The notes under the pieces were generated by a model. It was not told the DNA's origin. It did no database searches and saw only the letters and a list, made by a program, of their open reading frames with translations. Source: Lepisosteus oculatus (lineage: Eukaryota; Chordata; Actinopteri; Semionotiformes; Lepisosteidae). Taken from it: DNA of 64,000 bases. The DNA is taken from the NCBI RefSeq assembly GCF_040954835.1, contig NC_090711.1:1123501-1187500 (forward strand), written 5' to 3'. Of the stretch, positions 48,511-59,800 are shown one piece after another. The position numbers were made by a program, and so were the translations under genes. The first letter of the stretch is position 1, and the number at the start of each line of letters is the position of its first letter.

Positions 48511-49465
48511 CTCCCTGCTCTAGGGCAGCGCCGAGACAGGAGGGGGGCTCCTGGACGTGAACGTGACGAGCCCGTCGCTGGCCGAGACCTGAGAGAATGC
48601 AGGAGGCGTTTTTTTTGTCCTTCAAACAGGTTCGTCGGTGATCTCGCTGGGCGAAGATGACGGATGCGGAGAGGAGAGGAGCGGATAGCCCGGGTCTGCT
48701 GTCCCGGCTGGGCCAGGGAGAGGGCTGTGTTTGCTGTGGTTACCCTGCCAGCCCGTACGGCCTGGCAGTGACTGCGCAGTGAGTCACGGCTGATCAGAGG
48801 AGAGGCGGGGGAGTGGAGACGTGCCCGGACAGCCGAAAGGGAGACCAGCGGTGCGGGCTGTTCCCTGACGTTGTTACCCCCCTCCTACCCCCTGCGCTGG
48901 CCGGTGAGTGTGAGTGTGTTCATCACGGACACCCTCGCCCCAACACACTCTGCTCCCGCTCGGCTCGGGGACACCCGAGGGGCCGCAGTTTCAATTAGCA
49001 ACTCATTAGCACACAGGTGGTTTCGTTTCCGAGAGCGATGAGCTTGATTGATTCAGATCGCTCAGATCAGAGGTGGAATAAGCTCCAGGGGGCTCTGCAG
49101 CCCGGAGCAGCGGGTGGCACAGGCCCCCTCCAGTTCAAGACGTGCAAATGGAAGGAACTGTTGTAGTTATTACTACACGGCAGGACCAACAAGAGCATCT
49201 TTCCCCTGTGAACACACGAGAAGATGCTGAGATCGATGGTCAGACTCATCACACAAGCCCCAGCTGCCCCCCCGCTCTGCCTCGATCCCAGCCGGCTCAG
49301 GGTCACAGTGGCCTCGCTCCTGCCTGAGGGCCGGATGTGCCCAGGGTCGCACAGCTGTGCCCAGAGGGTCACCCCCATCCTGCAGGGCTCCAGCCCTGGG
49401 GAGATCCCTGCACTCTGACTGTTGGACCCAACACACTGCAGAGCTGCACGGATATGTGTGTTTGT

Positions 49466-49737
49466 GGCGGTGTGGTGGCTCTGTGGCTCAGGATCTGCAC
49501 CCGTGGCTGGAAGGTTGCCGGTTTGTATCCCGCAGCCGGCAGAGGAATCCTACTCTGTTGGGCCCCTGAGCAAGACCCTTAACCCCAACTGCTCCAGGGG
49601 CGCCGTATAAATGTCAGCGCTCTGACCCCCAGCTTCTCTACCTTTCTGTGTGTCTCACGGAGAGCAAGTTGGGGTATTCGAAAAGACAAATTCCTAATTT
49701 AAGAAATTGTATATGGCCAATAAAGTGATCTTATTTT
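49466..49737 (+). mobile_element. tRNA-derived SINE, copy B
   Basis: Same family and orientation as copy A, 3.6 kb away. The A box TGGCTCAGGAT is at 49484-49494 and the B box GGTTTGTATCC, with one change, at 49520-49530. The tail GGCCAATAAAGTGATCTTAT is shared. No clear target-site duplication was found by eye. Confidence 0.85.
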
Positions 49738-49970
49738 ATGTTTATTCAATGCACATTGTTACAGACACGAAGACAAAAATAATGCTGAACTCGGATAAAC
49801 CGCACCGATCTAAAAAACGAGAACTTCCCGTGTTACGCAGCGCCGTGAAAACTTTTGCAACAGTTTGGTAAGCATCCTCATTTTCCGTGATGAATTCCCA
49901 CACGTCCCATCACGCCTTGCAGCGCTTGCCTGTCACTACAGAGAGGGAAAAAAACAGCCACTCAACCCTC

Positions 49971-49978
49971 TGACGTCA
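49971..49978 (+). promoter_or_regulatory. Palindromic CRE in the MTSS-like promoter
   Basis: TGACGTCA, a perfect cAMP response element, lies 833 bases upstream of the ATG at the left edge of the CpG island. The same perfect site occurs in the OSGIN-like promoter. Confidence 0.5.
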
Positions 49979-50810
49979 CGCCTCGCCTCCTATCTCCGCG
50001 GTTTGGGTTTTGCAAGAGGGAAGCAGGGAGCCGGGAATCCAGTGCGAGTCGGAGCTCCCGAGTGCTTGGAGAAGTCAAACAACCCGAGATCCTCACTGGA
50101 ATCCCATCTCCCATCTCCCAGCTCCGGAGCGGAGCCTTGCGGCGCGCTCACCGATTTGGAGGCGAGACCGAGCTCCGGCGGCGGAAAAGGACGGAAGATC
50201 CCGACCGGCAGAGGCCGCAGGAGCTCCGCCCTGTGGGGGGAGAGAGAGGAGGGGGGGCAGACTGGGAGTCCGGAGCGCCGCGCAGACACACACGCAGACA
50301 GCCGCGGACCTCGCAGCCCGAGTGCCAGACAGCAGCCTCGCAGCCCCGGGCCGGACTTCGCACTTGCCTCGCCGGCGACAGCAGGCTGGGAATCCCGAGC
50401 GGCGGGCACCGGGACACGCCATGGGGAGCGCAAAGCAGCTGCGCTGATCAGCCCGGGACACAGCCGCCCTGCGCCGCGCTGCGGGGATCGGGACACGCCG
50501 GCGGATTGAGGACGCCTTTGGCTGGGATTGACCCTCCCGAGCGATGTTTTGAAAGTGGTGGTCTAGCTCTGCCCCCACCCCCACCACCTCGCTCGCTGGA
50601 TTTATTATCATTTTTTATTCTCTCCCAGTTTTTCGCTACCCCCACCACCACCACCTCCACCTCCCTTTCCCCAGCCTCGCCACCTCCTCTCCCGGACACA
50701 CACGCACGCAAACGCCTCCCTCTCCGGAGGACATCAGCCGCTGTCGCGGCGGTCTGGCTGCTTGGAGAGACCCCCAGTCCGCGCCCGTGGGTGCGCAGTC
50801 TGCAGGGAAG

Positions 50811-53800
50811 ATGGACGCGGGGATCGAGAGAGAGTGCAGCACTTTGGGAGGGCTCTTCCAGACCATCATGAACGACATGAAGGTAAGGCGGGTAGGAGTC
50901 GTGAGCGACTCGCCCTGCGGACCGGACCCGCCGGTGTGGGTGATTTGTAACAATGGGCTCGGACGGGGTCTGCGTGTGTGTGTGAGAGTGAGTGTGTGTG
51001 AGAGTGAGTGTGCGTGTTTGGTTTCACGCACATAACGACGTGCGTGCGGGGTTGCCTAACGCCTGAATTTAACATCTCAGACGCGCACAACAGTCTTACT
51101 TTCTTGTTATCGAAGCCCCTTAAAAAAAAAATAGGAAAAAAAAACGCCCTCCGATTAACCAGAACGCGGCGGGGACCCACGCGTGGACCACGCTCAGGAG
51201 CGCCGCGAGTCCCCCGGACCAGGAGCGTGCGGCTCCACGCGTGTCTTGTTGGTCCGGGACTGGGCTGACCCGGGTCAAGGCGCCGAGGCGAACAGGGCCG
51301 CGAAGTTTGACGCGTCGCGTTTCCCGGTGGCGCCGGTCGGCTCCTCGTCGTGGGAGGGAGGACCGGGGAGGGGAGGGGGGTCCGAGTCCGGCTGACAGGT
51401 TCAGGAGGAGGGAGAGGCGAACACGCCTTACCTGCCGCACGGGAGTCCCCAGGTGAGCCGGAAGTGAGGCCTCAGCCACGCAGGTGGCGGCACAGCCCGG
51501 CCCTCAGAGACACCGGACGCCAGCCGTAACAGTAAAACAGAGAGTCCCTCCCTTCAAAACGCGTAAACCGGGGCGGGAGGAAAGTTGAAGAAAGAGGGGC
51601 AGAGAAACCCTCCGTCCGGGGGGACGGCCTCCCCACTAATGAGAGGAATCCTCAGTGACGTCATTCCCCCGTTTCCTCCCCGGCGGCGGGCTGGGTCCCC
51701 CTCAGTGGGTCCCCCCGCCTCTGTGCCTCTGTGCTGGCGACACTCGCACCCCGAGCCACAGCAGAGCCCCTCGGGGGGGGTGTCTTGTCCTCGCCCTCAC
51801 CATCTCCCAGCTCCCCTGACCACCTCCTGCTGAAGCAGCGTCTGTCCGGCTGCAGCTGTAGGGAACCCCCGGATGAAGCCCGGGGTCGCAGCGGGCCTCC
51901 GGCCCCCCATTGAGCGTCTCGGTCCCAGGCCCGTGTTCCGGTGGGTCGGTGCTGGCTGGGTGTGCGCTCGCCTGGGGCGACGCGGGAAGCAGTACTCTGT
52001 GGCGTCGCTGTTCTGGGGCGCTTGTGGTGTGAGACCTCGAACCTGCTGGAGTGAGCAGACCTGACTCGTTTCCCCAGCTCGGCTGTATTTTCTTTGGATT
52101 TGTAATCTGTGGTTTACACACAATAGCAAGAATGCAACGGCCGTGTGTGTTTTTTTTTCTGTAAAAGGCATTGTTTTGCAGCGGGACAATGCCGTTGGGA
52201 CTGAGGGGAGTAGTTTGGGCCGTGCGGAGTTCCTGAAACGGCCCTCCCGTCATCTTTGCAGGCGGGTTCTGCCGGGCCTCTGCAGTCTGGCCCGACTGAC
52301 GCGGTGGACCTGGCCTGGAGCAGGCTGAGGGCTGGGGCTTCTGCCCGTGGGCCTCCTCTCGTTTTCCTTCAGGAGCTCGTGGCTGCAGACCGGGATCTGT
52401 CGCTCCTGGGCAGGGCTGCTGCTGCTCAAGCCTCGGCTGTAGCAGGGGCACGAGGCAGAGAGGCTGTTCTCCCTCTCTTTCCCAGCCGAGCCCTGTTGAC
52501 GCGGAGGTGATGCTCCCATGGTGCTCTCGGAGTCTCGGGATCGCTGCCGTCTGAGGTGCTCTTCCGAGCCTTATCCCCGGGAAGGGAAGGGTTAAAGCAG
52601 GACGGGCCCGTCCTGGCAGACCCGGTGGAGGAGTACGGTTCTTTCAGATCCCAGATCTCGCCTCTCCTCGGCTGGGTTTCGGTTCTGTCTTGTATATGTC
52701 GGTCCGGAGAGTCGTGCTGCGCTGGGCGGGGCTCTGCGTGCTGAAACGGGGTGCAGCCCGCTCTCTCCAGGCTGAGAACCCAGTAAACTAACGCCTGCAG
52801 CCTTCTGGTTCCCAGCGGAGACTGTGTTGGGGGGGCTCCCCTGGGTTTCAGCAACGAAGCGCTCGTCTGTGATCTGCACGGGGGCGGAGAAGCTTTAGGT
52901 GTCTGGGGTTTCAAGATGGGACCCTGGGCTGGTCTTCTGAATCAGGGAGAACCAGGGAGATTGCAGGCCGCTGGCTCTGCTCTGTCAGACGGAAGTTTTT
53001 TTCCAGAGCGTTCAGCAGTAGGTTGCCATTGTGGGCGTGCGAGCGTCTTGAGGCGTGATGTGGCTGTGGCGCTTGCCCATGATTCACTGGGAGTTGCGCA
53101 GCTCGTGCCAGGTGGAGACATGCCGTGCGGTGGTGTGGTTCGCGATCTCGTTGCCGGGCGTGTGCACAGGTGGGCCTCTCTTAAAGACGCGTGGCGACGC
53201 TGGCCAGGGAGTCCATCCGCTGTGTGTGCAGGTCAGGTGGCGCCCAGCTGTTTCTGCACAGTGTAATCTGATGAGCCTCAGCGAGCAGGAAGCCCCCCTC
53301 GATCGCTAGAGCGTTGGCGTCCAGCCGCGCGAAGCCTCCGTTCCCGGGCGACTTGTTCCCTGCTGACCTGTGGACACGAGGCACCTGACCGTTTCTCGGC
53401 TCGACAGAATTACACCGCTGCCGTGGAGTATGGACATGAGCCGTTTTTGCGGTTCGCAAGCAGTTCCCGTGCCTGGTGGTGGGGGCACACGTGCTGGTGA
53501 AGTGATGGCGTGATCCGCTGCTTGGTTTCAAGCCTGGGTGCGAGTGCAGACACGCATCACGGAATGGGGTTTGTGGTCAGCGTCTGCATTCCTGGCTTTC
53601 TGGAGAGATCAGTGGGATGTCAGCTCCTGGGCTTTGTGTTGCGTTAGCACCTCTGTGTCTGTGTAACACAGCCCTGTGGGTAACGGTTCTGTTAAGGAAT
53701 GCCATTGATCAGGCTGGATATGTGCCCATTGCCAAGCCCAACCATAGGAAAGCAGTCCTGATCTCCCAATACAATACATTTTGTATCTCGCAATACAAAA

Positions 53801-56800
53801 GTGGTTACTAGTTGTGTGCGTGGGGTGTAAATGACCCTCCTGCATCAGGCCCTGGTTAAGGCTTGTCGGAGCTGCCAGGTGCAGGTGTCTGAGTCGGCTC
53901 CCTGTCGTGCTAGGTGTTTTGTAGCAGTATTTGTTTTTGTGTGGGAGAGAGGCCACGTGTGTGCTCAGAGGAGGAATCGGAGGCTGTGTTGGCACCGTGC
54001 GTTATCACAGGGCATGCCTTGCCATCTGGCCAGAGCTCGTCTTGAAGCGAGCTGCTGGCAGCTGGACACTGGCATGATCCACGCACTGATCTGGGAGCCT
54101 CATTTTTCCAGTTGGCTCAGCGTTGGCTGTCATAATGCCTTGTTTTTATGAAGGTTCTCCAGGAGAGGAGAGTGCACTGCGCATTGAGCCTGTTGCCTGG
54201 AAGAGGCACTAAGTAAATCCAAATGGCATAAGATACACAACGCGTGCACACACAAGCACACACACGCTCACTCGTTCCCTGCGGAGGGACCCAGCCGGCT
54301 GCGCTGGCTGCTGCTGCCCTGCAGGCTGTCGGCGCTGCAGCTGCAGGTCGTCCGTCTGTGGGCGTCTGACTGACGTGCAGCTCGGGCGCCGTTGGCTCCT
54401 GGGCCTTCCGGGCCTCCGGGTCGGCCCTGGTCTGCCCTCGCTTCGCTGAGCCCTCAGCCGGGTCTTTCTGCTGGCCAGAAACGTTTAGCGTTGTCCTTCT
54501 TCCGCTGCTAGAAAATGGAATATTGCACGTCCTGGGTTCCTGGAAAGCCCTTGGCAGGTTGAGATCTGGAGACGGAGGTGTTGGCTGTGAAGGCGATTGA
54601 GGTGATTGGCAAGGAGCTCAGCGGGAAGCAGGAGGCCTCTGGGCTGGTGACAGGGGTGAGACGCCCTGGTGGTGCAGGGCGAGGACAAACGAGGAAGCTG
54701 TTCGGCCCTCCGCTGCATGGCTGCAGGGTGCGTGAGAGACCCGCTCTTGCACAGAGTCTTCAGATGAAGTTCCCTGTCTGCGTTTCAGGTTGGGAAAAAC
54801 CCACCCCCTGGTCCTGCCAGCTTGGGAACCCTGTCCTGACTCGGCCCCGTGTGCAGCAGGTGCCCTGGGAGCCGCCGTGGGGCCCGTGTGCCGCAGTGTG
54901 TCCTTGGCCGGGGTGGGGCTCGGCTCAGGCGACTGCTGCACAGAGCGCGCAGGGGAAGGAGTGGCCGGTTCTCACCACTCACTTCCCACACGTTAAATTT
55001 AAAGGAAGGGAAGTGGGGGGTGGCTGGGGGGCAGTGAGCCGGCACTTCAGTTCACTAGTTTTGCATGCGGCTTTAGTTTTATTTTAAAAGCGCAGCGATG
55101 CAAATTTGAAAGAAATGCAGTGCTGAGTGTGCTCAGAAGCGAAACTGGGGCAGGTCACATCGTCTGTCTGCGGGGGCAGCGCGGTCGACCTGTTTCTCCT
55201 CCCTGCCATTCCAGTGACCAGCGGGGCAGTGCTGTCTGTAGAGGGGGGTGCTTGGGGTATTGGGGCTCGGGGTTTGGGTCTGTGCAGGGACGCCAGCCCT
55301 GTCCTGCTGTCCTTCTGCAGGCGTCCTTCCGATGAAGCGAGATCAGGTCCAGCTTCCCGGTTTACAGCAGTGCTGTGTGAAATTCTGGAGGACGAGGGGG
55401 ATCAGCAGGCGTCCAGCGGTGATGTCCAGTGTGGCGTGGTCAGCCGGAGGGCAGACCCTCGTTGTGCCTTTAGAAAGGATTGTTGGAAAGGCAACTGGTG
55501 TGATTGCCCGTAAGGCTCCTGGAGATTCGGACAAAAGCGTTGACACGTGTCCGTTGCATCAAATAATGGCGCCCACAGATAATGCATTTTGCTTTCCGGT
55601 GTTTGCAGTGCGCCTCTTCGGCTGCGGAAGAGCAGCGAGGGGAGGTGGAACAGGCTGCAGTCACTCCGAGCTGGTCTTCCGCAGCCGAAGAGGCGCACTG
55701 CAAACACCGCAGTCGTTTGACTGCGCTCTGTTAGGGAAACAGCCCAGTTTTCCCACTGCCTGGCGGAGTGCCCCTGTGTGCGAGCAGCAAGGCCTGCAGG
55801 TCCCTCCCTCTCTCCCTCTGCACCGGCGCGGCTGGGCTGGAGGCCGTGAAGTGCCCAGGAGGTGTTGGTTTCTCCCATCATGCTTCTGTCTCCTCTGGGC
55901 TGGTCCGCCCCGCGCCGGGGTGGGAGGTGAAGCAGAACCGTGTGCCCAGTTACACATTGGAGGAGCGCCAGGCCTGCAGAAAACTAGCTCTCCAGCTCTA
56001 GTTAATATTAAACTTATCTCCAAGTTGAAAGGCCTGCAGCCTCTGTTCTGCTGCTGGGCAGCTAAAAAGGCCGGGGTCGGTGTGACCAGAGGTCTGCGTT
56101 TCTGGGGGTCGGTGTGACAAGGGGCCAGCGATTCCGGGGAACTCCTGGTTGGCTGGGGGCCGAGGGGCTGGGGAAGGGGCCAGCCTTCCTGCAGGGCCTC
56201 GCCTGGGGCTCTGTTTGAGCTGGAGAAGCGGGCCTGGCTCCCAGCAGGAAGTGGGCCGTCCCTCAATGGCAACACCAGCGGTGAGTAAGGCCTGAGTCAC
56301 GCTTCGGGACTGGTTGCTGTTTTGCGGTATCCTGGGTGAGTGGCTGCCCCCTTAGTCAGCACGGCTTGTGTGCGGAGATGTCAGGGCTGGGCCTCCGCTG
56401 AGGCATGATGGGAGGGTGCCAGGTGCTGACAGCTCAGAACCTCTCTCTCCGCCCGCCTCCACGCAGGTGTCCTGCCCCGGGCCTGCTGGGACAGGACGGG
56501 GCGGGTGCCCTCTTGTCTCGCATGTGTGCGTGCCGGTGACGTGCTGTGCTGGGCGTGGCTGTGACCCCAGCCCTGGTTGTAAGCCGATCGGGTTGGTTCT
56601 GTTGTTTTGACGGAGAGGAATGTGGGCCGACTGGCTCTGGGAGGGAGGAAGCAGCACGGAGCTGCCCAGGCCTGTGGTCAGAAAGAGTGAACGGGCCAGC
56701 CGTGATGTTTCCCAGACGGCCCGTCTCGCGTGTGGCCGGACCTCCTGTTGGCTTGACTGAACTCTTGGTTGCGCAAAACAGTAAATGAATTGGGCTTTTC

Positions 56801-59800
56801 CCATTTGCTTTCTGCTCCTGAAATGATGGAAGCTTGCAAATTACTTGTGAATTTGTCCATGTCAAGTAAAATCTGTAATTTCCAAAACTGAAAACAGAGG
56901 ACGTGTTTTCAAGTCAGTCAGTCAGGTAGTAAAGGAATACGATGGAATGAGGAACTGGGCTGGGGCAGCCGGGACTGCAGCTCTCCTACCTGACCCGGGC
57001 TGGCTGCGTGGCTGTTCCTCTTTCTCTTCCACTCTGCAGCTCTGCACGGAGCGAGATTGCAAAAGCAAAAGCAATCTGGTGTGTCCTTCACAGGAAAGGG
57101 ACGAGGGTGCGGCATTTTCGTAAACACTCAAGTGCCTTGCAGATTTGGGGTGGTTTATTCCGCTGTCTCGCACAGAGGGTAGGAAAAATCACGTGAATGG
57201 TAGAGCTTTTTGCGTTCTTTCCTCTGTAATTTTCCATTTGGGTTTGGGTGAGAAAGCCATTGCTTGGATGAGCAGGAATGTGGACTGTGGAATGGTCGAG
57301 ATGGGCTGAGTGACCTTCTCTCTCTCGTCTCCATTCTGCTCTAAACGTGCTCCACCGCCCGCGAAAACACAGTCCACGATTTGTCATTGTCTTCTGCGTC
57401 ACCCCCTCCTCGTTAGTTCCAATTAAAGCTCCCAGACTGAGCTGACCTCGTTTGTTAATTATTGATGTGCCGCAGAGGCTTCAGTTTCTGGTTCCCCTGG
57501 AATCGGAGGAAGAGGAGGAGGCTGCAGTTTAAGATCAGCCTGTGTGGCTGACGGGGCCGCCTCCGGTCGTAACCTTGTGTGTGATCCCAGTGGCTGTGCC
57601 TCTGGGCAGTCAGGGAGTTAATTATTGATGCTAATTAATGACGACTGTGTGTGTGAGGCGGTCAAACCCCACTCGGAGAGGCAGCGGGAAGACTTGTGTC
57701 AGGATCAGCAGGAAGCTGTGGGGAGAGAGAGCAAGAAACGGCAAAATGTGCAAGAGGACGTCCTCCAGTGTGGATCACTTCAGCTGCCCGTTTTAAAACA
57801 TTGCTCCTTTCCCGACTCCCCAGTGCAGTGGCTACAAGGAGAGCCGGATGCCGTCCGGTCTGGGCCTGGAGCCGGGCCTGGCCGGCCCGTGTTAATCCAG
57901 CCGCCCGGAGCTTGGGGAGGGACCAGCGTGTCGGCTCCTGAGGTCTGCAGCAGTCTGCCGGCTCCTGTGCTGACTTGCACACATCTGTGATACCTCGTTG
58001 AATAGCCTTGACTTGGCAAGAGCACGTTCATCCTCGCAGGGCGTTTGTGCCGCACGCCTGGAGCCTTCTTGCAGAGCCTGCCGTGAAGACGAACACGGGG
58101 AGATTCCCTCTCGCGCCCGTGGCAGCACATGAGTCCGTTTCTAGGAGCTGCATGTGGGCAGGACTGTGAGCAGAGCCGCCCGGTTGTATCCCATCTCCAC
58201 GTGCCTGTTGCTCCCTGAAAATCTGGCGTAGGGGCCGATGGGCTGGAAGCTCATCACCACTGGTCCAGCAGGATGCTCAGCTTGCTGGTGGCACAGTAGT
58301 AGCCTGCTGAGTGAAGTGTCCCCTGCTGCAGCTCGGGAGACCGCTGGCAGGTTTTTCTCGACTTGCCAGGGAAGCGAAGAGGCAGCTGTGAGCTCAGGTG
58401 ACCTGTGGCTCTTCGCTCGGCCGGAATATTACAGTTTGTTTTCCATGGAGAGGTCTGGGATGAATTCGGTAGATACGCAATAAGCCCAAAACTGAGGTTA
58501 GCTTCTCCCCTTGGAAGATGCGGAGCAGAACTCAACTGCAGCATCGGCCAAGACGGTGATAGAGGGTAAAAACTGTCGTGCAGTTCCATCCATATCTATA
58601 ACATCAGGGATGGAAATTCCCAGGAATGATTGTACGGTACTTGAAAAGCAGGCAGTGTGACTCATCAGTAGAGGAGTTCTTCTGAAAGTCTGATCACTGT
58701 TTTTCCTCGGTGTTGACTCTTTACCGCGCTGTCAGTTCTGTGTGTGGGATGCAACAATTCCTGAGAATTTCTGCCTGGGTTCTGCCCAAGGGCATCTTCT
58801 CATCTGTCACAGGGGGCGCTGTCTCTGCTGGTTCTGCCTGCAGGCAGCAGTGATGCTCTGTGCTGGGCTTTCTGGTGCTCTATGGGTGTGAAATATTGGA
58901 CTGTCTGTCAGGGAAGGAGTTAGCCAAGCTGGTTTTACAACTAGCTTCTCAGTGCCAGGGTCCTGGGTTCGATTCCAGTTTGCCCAGTGTGTGGAGTTAG
59001 CCAGTGCTGGTTACAGGACTGGGTTGAACCCGTTGAGCTCGACAGGGATTCTAGGCCTCCTCTCTTTTTGCTCGGAAAAGTTTTTTCTCTCGAGAACAAT
59101 CGCCGGGATCGCCTGGATATTCCAGGTTTTGCAAGCATGTTTTGTGTAAATTTGCAGATAGCTAAATATGTGAAATAAGTAAAAATCTTATTAAAATATT
59201 GAGCTTTTGAGCTTCGTAGGCAGAAGTTAAACAAGAGCCTGCAGCTTATAAAACATGAAGTGGAGTGCCCTGCAAGGCGGACTGGAGTCGTCGCCTCAGG
59301 CTGGTGTACGAAACCTGGCGGAGCTTTGTAGTGCTGTACTGGTTGGGTGCATTGAGGGTAACGGAAGAGAGGCTGCAGAGAACGATGCTCTTCTAACTGG
59401 ATCGTAACTGGTCTGAAGACCTCATCCCACCATTCCTTCAAAGTCCAGTAAACACTGTGCTGCTGTAGCAGCATGACTGGTTGCTCCACTCATGCACCCC
59501 TCTTTGTGTATGGCAGGGCTTAGTGTTTGTGGAGCTGCAAGCCACTCTGGTATGGGCGAAGAGACAGCTGGGACCAGCTGCTCCTGACCCGCAGCTGCGC
59601 TGTGTGCGGATCGAGAGGGCCTGCTAACTGCAGGACACCTGTCGGGCAGTTGCTCCTCCGCGGTCGAGCCGCCTGAAACAGGAGCCCGGCTCTCAGTGGC
59701 TTGGGGTCCGATCGCGGCTCCTCTTCCTGAGCGAGCCGGGGTGCAGGGGGCCCCCCTCCCCGTGCCGGAGGTCTCTCTCGGGGAGAAACGCTGAAGAAGA

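Larger units (their letters stand above)
46141..49465. other. Intergenic region between the OSGIN-like and MTSS-like genes
   Basis: The left third is AT-rich, with possible OSGIN 3' UTR. A CTCF-like core lies at 47512. Old SINE and LINE pieces occupy 48.2-48.5 kb. No exon is supported, although a hydrophobic reading frame begins at an ATG near 47,836 (see rejected items). Confidence 0.5.
49950..51460. promoter_or_regulatory. CpG island / promoter of the MTSS-like gene
   Basis: The stretch is CpG-dense and covers the presumed 5' UTR, exon 1 and the start of intron 1. It includes a perfect CRE (49971-49978). Long overlapping open frames in this stretch are composition effects. Confidence 0.75.

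Noticed and set aside
50062-50871. Long open frames in the MTSS 5' UTR region
   Set aside because: They are proline- and arginine-rich frames in a CpG island. The family N-terminus starts at 50811 in another frame.
55597-55709. microRNA precursor interpretation of the inverted repeat
   Set aside because: Perfect 35-bp pairing and a 43-base loop are unlike most pre-miRNAs, and I recognise no known miRNA seed. Kept as a foldback repeat.
55248-56117. 289-codon open frame in MTSS intron 1
   Set aside because: It includes the perfect inverted repeat and has no domain or codon-use signal; GC-rich intron sequence gives such frames by chance.
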